A DNA stretch of 64,000 nt, taken from contig CAZAAH010000001.1 in assembly GCA_964483475.1 (NCBI GenBank), positions 50,399 to 114,398 of the forward strand, in the 5' to 3' direction. The first letter of the stretch is position 1. Each line of letters starts with the position of its first letter. Positions 57,066 to 63,998 of this stretch are shown here, piece after piece. Origin of the DNA: VGLO01 sp964483475. GTDB taxonomy: Bacteria > Patescibacteriota > Minisyncoccia > Minisyncoccales > Staskawiczbacteraceae. The position numbers and the translations under genes are program-made. The notes under the pieces were generated by a model, which saw only the letters and a program-made list of their open reading frames with translations, searched no databases and had not been told where the DNA came from.

Positions 57066-57102
57066 ACCGCTTTTCTTAGGAACAGAGAAGCGGCTTTTTT
57101 TT
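57066..57102 (+). terminator. Terminator of the zinc-binding protein gene
   Basis: CCGCTT...GAAGCGG pairing with internal TTCTTAGGAACAGA, then eight T. Confidence 0.85.
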
Positions 57103-57114
57103 ATTTAAGGTCCG

Positions 57115-57123
57115 TGTTAGATT
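57115..57123 (+). promoter_or_regulatory. Extended -10 box directly upstream of the Mur ligase gene
   Basis: TGTTAGATT (TGn plus TAGATT) ends six bases before ATG 57130. Confidence 0.55.
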
Positions 57124-57129
57124 AAAAAT

Positions 57130-58383
57130 ATGCAATTTAAAGAGTTTATAAAAAAAATTGCGCCGAGTTTTTTATTGGATTTTTACCATTATACGTTAGT
57201 GTTTTTCGGCGCGCTGATTTTTGGTTTTCCATCCAGAAAGTTAATTGTTATTGGGGTTACTGGAACCAGCGGTAAATCAACAACCGTAGATTTTATTTCC
57301 AGAGTTTTTGAGGAGGCTGGCGATAGGGTCGCTTCTCTTTCTTCGGTTAGATTTAAAATTGGCAAAACAGAATGGAAAAACGAATTAAAAATGACAATGC
57401 CTGGTCGTTTTACGATACAAAAGTTTTTGAGACGGGCGGTAAGAGAAAATTGCAAATATGCAGTTTTAGAAGTTACGTCCGAGGGTTTGAGGCAATTCCG
57501 CCACAAGTTTATAAACTTTGACGCAGCCGTTTTTACCAATTTGAGCCCAGAGCACATTGAGTCACACGGCGGTTTTGAAAACTATCGCAACGAAAAATTA
57601 AAATTATTTAAGGAAACAAAAAATATTCATATCATAAACGCCGATGACGAAAACGCAAAATATTTTTTAGAAATACCCGCAAAGAAAGTTATTAATTTTG
57701 GAATTAAAAACCAAAAAAAACATTCTGACATTCTTGAGAATATCAGAATGATTGCTGAGAGTGTTGATGGAACAAATTTTGAAATAAATGGAGTAAAATT
57801 TTCTTTAAATTTGTTGGGGAATTTTAATATTTATAATGCTCTGGCGGCAATTTCGGTGGCAAGTGTTTACGGCGTTCCTTTGGAAGTTTGCAAAATGGCT
57901 TTGGAAAAAGTAAAAAGTATTTCAGGCAGGATGGAAATAATCCAAAAAGATCCATTTTTAGTTGTCGTTGATTATGCTCACACGCCAGTGCAACTTGAAG
58001 AAGTTTATAAAACGCTTTCACATGATTCAAAATTGATTTGTGTTTTGGGATCTTGCGGCGGAGGCAGAGATACATGGAAAAGACCAGTGCTGGGAAAGAT
58101 TGCTAGCCAGTATTGCAAGGAAATTATCATTACTAACGAAGATCCATACGACGAAAATCCAATGGAAATTATCAATCAGGTAGCATCGGGTATCCAAAAT
58201 CCAACACCTAACACCCAATACCTAATCTTGGACCGGCGGGAAGCAATTAAAAAAGCCATTTCGTTGGCCCAGCCCGGAGACACCGTCATAATAACAGGCA
58301 AAGGGTCAGAGCCTTTGATGTGTCTTGAAAACGGTAAAAAAATCCTTTGGGACGACAGAGAAATCGCAAGAGAGGAACTATAA
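57130..58383 (+). CDS. MurE-like Mur ligase
   Basis: 417 residues, shorter than typical MurE (about 490) because the N-terminal uridine-binding domain is replaced by a short hydrophobic lead (FLLDFYHYTLVFFGALIFGF). The central ATP-binding domain is intact: GVTGTSGKSTTVDFISRVF (P-loop) and TNLSPEHIESHGGFENYRNE; the C-terminal domain has VVDYAHTPVQLEEVYKTL and GSCGGGRDTWKRPVLG. It would ligate an amino acid to a peptidoglycan precursor or a related substrate. An in-frame word-repeat insertion (IQNPTPNTQYLIL) lies near residue 360. The specificity motif (DNPR in DAP-adding MurE) is replaced by DPYDENP. Confidence 0.83.
   Translation: MQFKEFIKKIAPSFLLDFYHYTLVFFGALIFGFPSRKLIVIGVTGTSGKSTTVDFISRVFEEAGDRVASLSSVRFKIGKTEWKNELKMTMPGRFTIQKFLRRAVRENCKYAVLEVTSEGLRQFRHKFINFDAAVFTNLSPEHIESHGGFENYRNEKLKLFKETKNIHIINADDENAKYFLEIPAKKVINFGIKNQKKHSDILENIRMIAESVDGTNFEINGVKFSLNLLGNFNIYNALAAISVASVYGVPLEVCKMALEKVKSISGRMEIIQKDPFLVVVDYAHTPVQLEEVYKTLSHDSKLICVLGSCGGGRDTWKRPVLGKIASQYCKEIIITNEDPYDENPMEIINQVASGIQNPTPNTQYLILDRREAIKKAISLAQPGDTVIITGKGSEPLMCLENGKKILWDDREIAREEL
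58193..58230. repeat. Word repeat inside the Mur ligase gene
   Basis: CCAAAATCCAACACCTAACA then CCCAATACCTAATCT: overlapping variants of CCAA-ACCTAA read in frame. Confidence 0.65.
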
Positions 58384-58454
58384 TTTGCTTTTTTGGGGAG
58401 TTTGAGGTATATTAAATTAAATAAATAAAGCATGGAAACACGCTTTTTGTTTTA

Positions 58455-58463
58455 TGGTAAAAT
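58455..58463 (+). promoter_or_regulatory. Extended -10 box covering the nominal ATG of the next gene
   Basis: TGGTAAAAT spans the first in-frame ATG (58454) and ends five bases before TTG 58469, favouring the latter as a leaderless start. Confidence 0.45.
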
Positions 58464-58468
58464 CGGGA

Positions 58469-58735
58469 TTGCCAAAATCTGTGAGGAAGTTTATTCGGTT
58501 GCAAAAATCTTTGATAAGAAGGCAGGTTTTAGATTATAAAAAGCAGGAGGAAATGATAGGAGAACTTTACAAAAAGTTTATGGTAAAACAAGAAATTGAA
58601 AATGCATTCGTTGGCAATCAAAAGATTGAGACGACCTTAATTTCCAAATCAAAAATTCTAAATCCTAAACAAATCCAAAATTCAAAAAATAAAAATACTA
58701 AAAGCAAAAGAACTATTAAGCCTAAAAAGACATGA
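58469..58735 (+). CDS. Small basic hypothetical protein, about 88 aa
   Basis: I prefer the TTG at 58469 (MPKSVRKFIRLQKSLIRRQV) because an extended -10 box overlaps the alternative ATG at 58454. The first 55 residues form a basic helical region (DYKKQEEMIGELYKKFMVKQ). From about residue 62 the sequence is Lys/Asn/Ser-rich (ISKSKILNPKQIQNSKNKNT), encoded by AAATCC/AAATTC word repeats (58636-58700), so the tail is probably disordered. No known family. Its TGA overlaps the next tiny frame's ATG. Confidence 0.55.
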   Translation: MPKSVRKFIRLQKSLIRRQVLDYKKQEEMIGELYKKFMVKQEIENAFVGNQKIETTLISKSKILNPKQIQNSKNKNTKSKRTIKPKKT

Positions 58736-58824
58736 AGCGTAATACAACGAAGCATAATGCTAGGATAAATAAAAGGTGGAGGAAAAGCAGGTCAAAAAAA
58801 TATCAAAGCATTAAAAATAAATAG
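58732..58824 (+). CDS. Very small basic protein, 30 aa
   Basis: ATG 58732 overlaps the previous stop (ATGA), followed by MKRNTTKHNARINKRWRKSR and a Lys/Ser end, stop TAG 58822. Of 30 residues 13 are Lys or Arg. Size and composition resemble small ribosome-associated proteins, but I cannot assign it. The coupled start is the main support; it could also be chance read-through of an AT/purine-rich stretch. Confidence 0.35.
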   Translation: MKRNTTKHNARINKRWRKSRSKKYQSIKNK

Positions 58825-58831
58825 AAAATTT

Positions 58832-59782
58832 ATGAAGATTTCGGATATTCACAATTTATTTACCAAAATGGGGATTGAGGCGGATTTTAGGGGGAGGGAC
58901 GGCGTCCAAAAATTATTGGATTACAAAAGAGCTAAGTTCCAAAAGCTTTCGCCAAAAGACCAGGAAGAATTTGATAAGGAAACTTTAGAAAATCCCTACA
59001 TGGATTCAGGGGTTTATAACGTTTCAGATGACAAAGAAATAAAAAGAGTTTTGGTTGGCATTGATATTGGCCCGGAAGAAATTTTGCTTGCCAAGCAATT
59101 AGGAAACATTGATTTGGTTATTGCCCATCATCCCGTAAGTAAAGGGCTGGCCCAATTGGCTGATGTGATGGATTTGCAGTGCGATGTCTATAATTTTTAC
59201 GGCGTGCCCATTACTGTTGCCGAAGGATTAATGAGGGAAAGAATTTCAGAAGTTGCCAGAGGAGTCAATGCCATAAACCACCAAAGAACGGTGGATACCG
59301 CCAGGATTTTAAATATTAACTTGATGAATTCCCATACTCCATCTGACAATATGGCGGCCAGGTTTTTGAAAAATTTCATTGAGCAGAGAAAATTTGAAAG
59401 AGTTGGTGACTTGGTCAATGCCTTAAAAGAAATTCCAGAATATAAAGAGGCGATGAAAATCGGCGTGGGGCCTAAAATTTTTGTTGGAGCCCCTGAGCAC
59501 AGATGCGGAAAAATTGCCTTAACCGAAATTACTGGAGGCACCGAAGGCTCTCCAAAGCTGTATGAAAAAGTGGCTCAAGCTGGTATTGGGACCGTGGTGG
59601 GCATGCATATTTCAGAAGAGCATAAAAAAGAAGCTGAAGCCGCCCACATCAACATTGTGATTGCTGGCCACATGTCTTCTGATTCGCTGGGAATGAATTT
59701 GCTCATGGACGAACTGCAAAAGCAAGGCATTGAAATTGTATCCTGCTCTGGCTTCACGAGATTTTCAAGGGCTAGTGGATAA
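58832..59782 (+). CDS. NIF3-like protein (DUF34)
   Basis: 316 residues. KRVLVGIDIGPEEILLAKQL then NIDLVIAHHPVSKGLAQLAD carries the His pair that binds the dinuclear metal site in NIF3/DUF34 proteins, and the C-terminal TVVGMHISEEHKKEAEAAHI plus VIAGHMSSDSLGMN completes the ligand set. NIF3 family members are widespread with no agreed reaction (GTP cyclohydrolase-like and phosphohydrolase roles have been proposed). The N-terminal 65 residues are an extra helical segment. It lies seven bases downstream of the tiny basic frame. Confidence 0.85.
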   Translation: MKISDIHNLFTKMGIEADFRGRDGVQKLLDYKRAKFQKLSPKDQEEFDKETLENPYMDSGVYNVSDDKEIKRVLVGIDIGPEEILLAKQLGNIDLVIAHHPVSKGLAQLADVMDLQCDVYNFYGVPITVAEGLMRERISEVARGVNAINHQRTVDTARILNINLMNSHTPSDNMAARFLKNFIEQRKFERVGDLVNALKEIPEYKEAMKIGVGPKIFVGAPEHRCGKIALTEITGGTEGSPKLYEKVAQAGIGTVVGMHISEEHKKEAEAAHINIVIAGHMSSDSLGMNLLMDELQKQGIEIVSCSGFTRFSRASG

Positions 59783-59822
59783 TATGTGGATTATTGGTGG
59801 ACAGAATATCCCTTAAAAAGGA

Positions 59823-59851
59823 TTGACAACAATTTTTAAAATAACTAAAAT
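59823..59851 (+). promoter_or_regulatory. Consensus promoter of a small RNA gene
   Basis: TTGACA (59823-59828), exactly 17 bp, TAAAAT (59846-59851). Transcription would start near 59858. Confidence 0.85.
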
Positions 59852-59856
59852 CAAGA

Positions 59857-60018
59857 GCGAGGGGGATGAAAGGACAAAGTAGTTTTTAGTGAAGGAGGTT
59901 CATCTGCGCACCTAAGTTCAATTGTCCGAATTTAGTTTTGAAAACGGGCCAAGAGCATTAAGAATTATAATTCCCCTCATAAAAAACCATCAGAATAGAA
60001 ATGTTCCGGTGGTTTTTT
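59857..60018 (+). ncRNA. Small RNA gene of unknown family, about 160 nt
   Basis: Bounded by a consensus promoter and a rho-independent terminator (AAAAAACCATC at 59981-59991 with GGTGGTTTTTT at 60008-60018), with no open frame between. The body folds with a closing stem GAGGGGGA/TTCCCCTC, then GGACAA (59872-59877)/TTGTCC, and a hairpin with TGAA/TTCA and AGGT/ACCT. It contains GTGAAGGAGGTTCATC, which could mask or mimic a ribosome site. Not recognisable as SRP RNA, 6S, tmRNA or RNase P. The next gene has its own -10 box (TATAAT), so this is not merely its leader. Confidence 0.7.
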
Positions 60019-60074
60019 AGTTTACTTTTGATATAATCAAGTAAAGGTCGTGAATTTTTAATTATTCTAAAATA

Positions 60075-60341
60075 ATGGCAGAAGAAAAAAAGGAGGGAAA
60101 ATTAGTTGGCAAAGTAACGCACTATTTTTCAAATATTGGCGTTGCCGTAATTGATTTGTCGTCTCCATTGAGCCAAGGAGATGAAATCAGAATTGTTGGT
60201 GGGCAAGAGACCGATTTTAACCAAAAAGTTGACTCAATGCAGGTTGACCACGAATCAGTTGAGAAAGCCAAAAAGGGAGACTCGGTTGGTTTGAAAGTTT
60301 CAGAAAAAGTCAGAGAAGGCTACGAAGTTTATAAGATTTAA
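60075..60341 (+). CDS. EF-Tu domain 2-like small protein
   Basis: 88 residues forming one beta-barrel domain. KLVGKVTHYFSNIGVAVIDL, LSQGDEIRIVGGQETDFNQK and VEKAKKGDSVGLKVSEKVRE match the EF-Tu/IF2 domain 2 pattern ('G.V......g.v...l..g.l..GD.i...g......v.s......v..a..Gd.vgi'). Similar stand-alone barrels resemble the C-terminal domain of U32 peptidases. The role is unknown; binding to RNA or to a translation factor is plausible. GATTTAAGATTCAGGATTTA repeats follow the stop. Confidence 0.8.
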   Translation: MAEEKKEGKLVGKVTHYFSNIGVAVIDLSSPLSQGDEIRIVGGQETDFNQKVDSMQVDHESVEKAKKGDSVGLKVSEKVREGYEVYKI

Positions 60342-60385
60342 GATTCAGGATTTAAGATTTATGATCTTGAGGATTTTTGATTTTT
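60335..60385. repeat. Word repeat (GATTTAA/GATTCAG)
   Basis: Degenerate tandem words (AAGATTTAAGATTCAGGATTT, then AAGATTTATGATCTTGAGG) begin at the 3' end of the EF-Tu-like gene and run into the gap before mpg. Confidence 0.6.
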
Positions 60386-60439
60386 ATTTGCAAATACGTT
60401 AAACAGAGATAAAACTCTGTTTTTTAATAGGGCTATATA

Positions 60440-60997
60440 ATGAAAAAAGTTCTTGATGAAAAATTTTTTGATCGCAAAACAGATGTTGTTGCAAGGGAAT
60501 TACTGGGGAAATTTTTGGTGAGAAGAATTAATGGCAAAGAAGTTTCAGTTATAATTACAGAGACAGAGGCCTACGATGGATTTTTTGACAAAGCTAGTCA
60601 CGCATACAAAGGCAGAACCAAAAGGACAGAAGTAATGTTTGGGCATCCGGCAAATTTTTATGTTTATCTTTGCTATGGAATGTACTATATGCTGAATGTA
60701 GTTACCCGAGAGCTAAATTATCCTGCAGCGGTTCTTATTAGGGGAGCTATTGAGGGCCAAAAAGTATTGGACGGTCCTGGTAAGATTACTAAATTTTTAA
60801 AAATTAATGAAAAATTTAATAGTAAGATTGCAAGTAAGAAGGTGAACCTTTGGTTTGAAGATCGTGGGTTTAGGGTACGTAAAGACATAAAAAAAGCTGC
60901 AAGGGTAGGTGTTGACTATGCAGGGCCATTTTGGTCAAAAAGACGGCTAAGATTTACTTGGGAAGGCAAACGCTTGCCAAAGGTTGATTTTTATTAA
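60440..60997 (+). CDS. mpg: 3-methyladenine DNA glycosylase (AAG/Mpg family)
   Basis: 185 residues, usual for bacterial Mpg. ARELLGKFLVRRINGKEVSV, then ITETEAYDGFFDKASHAYKG with the catalytic Glu (TETEAY) and the H-A-Y triad, TEVMFGHPANFYVYLCYGMY with the intercalating Tyr, and LDGPGKITKFLKIN. It excises alkylated purines by base flipping. All key residues are present. TATATA abuts the start codon. Confidence 0.93.
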   Translation: MKKVLDEKFFDRKTDVVARELLGKFLVRRINGKEVSVIITETEAYDGFFDKASHAYKGRTKRTEVMFGHPANFYVYLCYGMYYMLNVVTRELNYPAAVLIRGAIEGQKVLDGPGKITKFLKINEKFNSKIASKKVNLWFEDRGFRVRKDIKKAARVGVDYAGPFWSKRRLRFTWEGKRLPKVDFY

Positions 60998-61035
60998 GTA
61001 TTGTAATATTATGCAATAATAATTAGGTGTATTTC

Positions 61036-61512
61036 ATGGAAGGAAAAGTTTTCTACATAACAAAAGAGAAATTGCGTGAGCTGAAAAAAGAGTACGAAGA
61101 GCTGGTTTCTTCTGAACATCACAAAGTGATGGATGAAGATGCGCCTAAAATTTTAGAATCAGAGGATGTCAACCCAGAGTTTATCAGCTTTCAGGAAGAT
61201 ATTGATTCTTTAAGGGCAAGGATTGATGAGTTGAAAGATGTTTTGGAACATCACCAGATTATAAAAAAACCTCCCAAAAACCAGCAGGGGCTTGTGGTTC
61301 CCGGGGCTAAAGTATTTCTGGAATCAAAAGGTAAGAAAGCTGAGTTTACGATTGTTGGAAAGTTGGAAAGCGATCCGGATGTGGGTAAAATCAGCAACGA
61401 ATCTCCGCTGGGAGCCGTATTATTGGGACGCAAGGTTGGAGATGAAGTTGTGGTTCCTGGCCACGAAAATCAAAAATATAAAATAAGAAAAATTCAATAT
61501 CATATAGACTGA
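61036..61512 (+). CDS. greA: Transcription elongation factor GreA
   Basis: 158 residues from ATG 61036, preceded by AGGTG. VFYITKEKLRELKKEYEELV begins the coiled coil that enters the RNA polymerase secondary channel; its tip near residues 35-50 carries acidic residues (MDEDAPKILESEDVNPEF). The C-terminal FKBP-like part has SNESPLGAVLLGRKVGDEVV (family 'sp.G.ALlGk..GD.v'). It stimulates cleavage of backtracked RNA. It ends at a strong terminator. Confidence 0.93.
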   Translation: MEGKVFYITKEKLRELKKEYEELVSSEHHKVMDEDAPKILESEDVNPEFISFQEDIDSLRARIDELKDVLEHHQIIKKPPKNQQGLVVPGAKVFLESKGKKAEFTIVGKLESDPDVGKISNESPLGAVLLGRKVGDEVVVPGHENQKYKIRKIQYHID

Positions 61513-61515
61513 AAT

Positions 61516-61541
61516 CAAAAAGAGGCTTTAAGCCTCTTTTT
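61516..61541 (+). terminator. Terminator after greA
   Basis: AAAAAGAGGCTT/AAGCCTCTTTTT stem, then TGTTG. Confidence 0.88.
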
Positions 61542-61579
61542 GTTGTATAATAATAAAATAATGAATTAATTATTTTATT

Positions 61580-62218
61580 ATGCTAAAAAGTGTCAACAAA
61601 GTAATAAAAGCCTACATCTATTGGGACATTGCCGTAAATTCTGCCTGGGGTCTGCTGGCTCCGGTATTCGCCATTTTTATTTTACAAAAAATTGCATTTG
61701 GAAATATTGCCCAAGGGGCAAAAATAGCTGGATTCGCCACACTTTTTTACTGGCTGACAAAAGCTGTTTTGCAAATTCCCATCGGAAATTATTTGGATAA
61801 GAACCACGGCGAAATAGACGATTATTGGTTTTTTATAACAGGCACGACAATTACCGCCTTTGTGCCTTTTGGATTTTTATTTTCTTACTTGCCATGGCAT
61901 ATATACTTACTGCAAGCAATTCACGCCATTGGAATGTCTATGGTTGTTCCTTCTTCAACAGCTATATTTATAAGGCACGCCGACAAGGGGCGAGAAGCTT
62001 TTGAAAGCAGTTTAGACAGCACTCTCTTGGGTATTGGAGCTGGTATTACTGGGGCTCTCGGAGGAATTATGGCTGGCTACTTTGGCTTTAATTTAATTTT
62101 TATTTTAACCGGAATTCTCACTTTCATTTCGGCAATTTTCATATTTTTGGTCAAAAAAGATATGTTGCCTAAAGTCCCCCAAAAAATCCATAATTTGCCA
62201 ATCGAAAAAATAATATAG
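61580..62218 (+). CDS. Half-size MFS-type membrane protein
   Basis: 212 residues with six hydrophobic segments, half the usual 12 of a major facilitator. AKIAGFATLFYWLTKAVLQI then PIGNYLDKNHGEIDDYWFFI corresponds to the motif between helices 2 and 3, and GITGALGGIMAGYFGFNLIF to helix 5/6 sequence. It could dimerise or be a remnant; no second half follows. TATAAT at 61546-61551 provides a promoter. The polX gene starts ten bases after it with AAAAGGA as ribosome site. Confidence 0.7.
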   Translation: MLKSVNKVIKAYIYWDIAVNSAWGLLAPVFAIFILQKIAFGNIAQGAKIAGFATLFYWLTKAVLQIPIGNYLDKNHGEIDDYWFFITGTTITAFVPFGFLFSYLPWHIYLLQAIHAIGMSMVVPSSTAIFIRHADKGREAFESSLDSTLLGIGAGITGALGGIMAGYFGFNLIFILTGILTFISAIFIFLVKKDMLPKVPQKIHNLPIEKII

Positions 62219-62228
62219 ACTAAAAGGA

Positions 62229-63947
62229 ATGAGAAACCAGGAAATTGCAAAAATTTTTAACGATATGGCTCAGTTTTTAAAAATGGAAGGAGTGGATTTT
62301 AAACCTTACGCCTTTGAAAAAGCTGCCTACTCTTTAGAATCTTTAAAGGAAGATGTCGGCCAAATATATCAAAAAGGCGGGGTTAAAGCTTTAATGGAAA
62401 TTCCGGGCGTAGGTAAAAGCATTGCGGGTCATATTGAAGAATATTTAAAAAAAGGAAAAATTTCAGATTACGAAAAGTTTAAAAAGCGCCTGCCCTTGAA
62501 AATGGATGAGCTTGTCAGGGTAGAGGGTTTGGGGCCAAGAAAGATAAAAATTTTGTATCAAAAGCTGGGTGTGAATGATTTAAAAACTTTAGAAAAAGCG
62601 GCCAAATCCCACAAGGTAGCTCCCCTTTTTGGATTTGGCGAAACTACGGAAAAAAATATTCTCCAGGGATTGGAATTTTTAAAAAGAGATAAGGGAAGAT
62701 TTTCGCTGGGGGAAATTTTGCCTATTGCCAGGGAAATTTTAAAACAATTAGAAAATTTAAAAGAAGTAAAAATGGTAAGTTTGGCCGGTTCTTTGCGCAG
62801 GATGAGAGAAACCATAGGAGATGTGGATTTTCTGGCTGTTTCAAGCAACCCCAAAAAAACCATGGATTTTTTTGTTTCGCTTCCCGGAGTTGAAAAAGTT
62901 TGGGGCAAGGGCGGCACTAAGGCGTCGGTGAGGATGACCAATGGCTTTGATATGGATTTGAGGATTGTTCCTGAAAAAAGCTATGGCGCGGCTCTGCAGT
63001 ATTTTACGGGAAACAAAGATCATAATATTGTTACCAGAAAAATTGCCATTGAAAAAGGACTGAAGTTAAGCGAGTACGGATTATTTAAAGGGCCAAAAAT
63101 AATTGCCGGTAAAAGCGAAGAAGAAGTTTATAAAGCCTTAGGCCTGCAGTGGATTCCTCCCGAAATCAGGGAAAACGAAGGCGAAATAGAGGCGGCCTTA
63201 AAGGGAAAACTGCCAGCCTTGGTTGAGTTAAAAGACATGAAGGGGGATTTGCACTGCCACTCCAACTGGAACGGAGGCAAGCAATCAATTGAAGAGATGG
63301 CTGAAATGGCGATGAGTTTGGGGTATAAATACATTGGAATTTCAGATCACACCAAATATTTGCACATTGAACATGGACTAAACGAAAACCAGTTGTTGCA
63401 ACAAAAAAAAGAAATTAAAAAGTTGAATGCAAAATTTGGAAGCCGTGGCTTTCAAATTTTGCACGGATGCGAAGCCAACATTTTAAATGATGGTTCTATT
63501 GATATTAAAGACGAAGTTTTAGCTCAACTGGATTATGTTATTGCCGGCGTCCATTCAACCCACAAAATGCCAAAAGAGCAAATGATGAAACGGATTGCCA
63601 CGGCCATGGAAAACCCAAATGTGGATATTATTTCCCATCCAACTGGGAGGCTGGTGGGCCGCCGCGACGAGTACCAGCACGATTTTGATTTGATGCTAAA
63701 AGTTGCCAAAAAAACAGGAACTATTTTAGAAATTAACGCTTCGCCCCATCGTTTGGATTTAAGAGACATTTATATTCATCGTGCCAAAAACGAAGGGGTT
63801 AAAATGATTATCAACACCGATTCGCACCAAAAAGAGCAGATGAATCTTATGGAATATGGGGTAAGCCAGGCAAGAAGAGGCTGGGCAGAACCTAGAGATA
63901 TAGTAAATACACTTACTGTTGACGAGTTAATAAAAAACTTTAAGTAG
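62229..63947 (+). CDS. polX: DNA polymerase X with PHP exonuclease domain
   Basis: 572 residues. Helix-hairpin-helix motifs near 58 (LMEIPGVGKSIAGHIEEYL) and 98 (LVRVEGLGPRKIKILYQKL) are followed by a PolX nucleotidyltransferase core (GSLRRMRETIGDVDFLAVSS with the two Asp, then GFDMDLRIVP). The PHP domain begins near 338 (KGDLHCHSNWNGGKQSIEEM, GISDHTKYLHIEHGL) and ends INTDSHQKEQMNLMEYG. It fills short gaps in base-excision repair, and the PHP part trims 3' ends. All metal-binding His/Asp motifs are visible. Its last codons form one arm of a 20-bp inverted repeat. Confidence 0.95.
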   Translation: MRNQEIAKIFNDMAQFLKMEGVDFKPYAFEKAAYSLESLKEDVGQIYQKGGVKALMEIPGVGKSIAGHIEEYLKKGKISDYEKFKKRLPLKMDELVRVEGLGPRKIKILYQKLGVNDLKTLEKAAKSHKVAPLFGFGETTEKNILQGLEFLKRDKGRFSLGEILPIAREILKQLENLKEVKMVSLAGSLRRMRETIGDVDFLAVSSNPKKTMDFFVSLPGVEKVWGKGGTKASVRMTNGFDMDLRIVPEKSYGAALQYFTGNKDHNIVTRKIAIEKGLKLSEYGLFKGPKIIAGKSEEEVYKALGLQWIPPEIRENEGEIEAALKGKLPALVELKDMKGDLHCHSNWNGGKQSIEEMAEMAMSLGYKYIGISDHTKYLHIEHGLNENQLLQQKKEIKKLNAKFGSRGFQILHGCEANILNDGSIDIKDEVLAQLDYVIAGVHSTHKMPKEQMMKRIATAMENPNVDIISHPTGRLVGRRDEYQHDFDLMLKVAKKTGTILEINASPHRLDLRDIYIHRAKNEGVKMIINTDSHQKEQMNLMEYGVSQARRGWAEPRDIVNTLTVDELIKNFK

Positions 63948-63964
63948 GTTCTGCCCAGCCTCTT
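63875..63964. repeat. 20-bp perfect inverted repeat across the polX stop
   Basis: AAGAGGCTGGGCAGAACCTA (63875-63894), coding for RRGWAEP in polX, is repeated in reverse complement at 63945-63964, beginning with the TAG stop codon. The loop is 50 nt. Confidence 0.92.
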
Positions 63965-63975
63965 ACAAAGGGGGT

Positions 63976-63998
63976 CGGGGAAATTGGGTATTTCCCCG
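63976..63998. repeat. 9-bp palindrome at the right edge
   Basis: CGGGGAAAT-TGGGT-ATTTCCCCG. The CGGGG/CCCCG ends recall the repeats at 9667 and 48353. The window ends two bases later. Confidence 0.7.
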
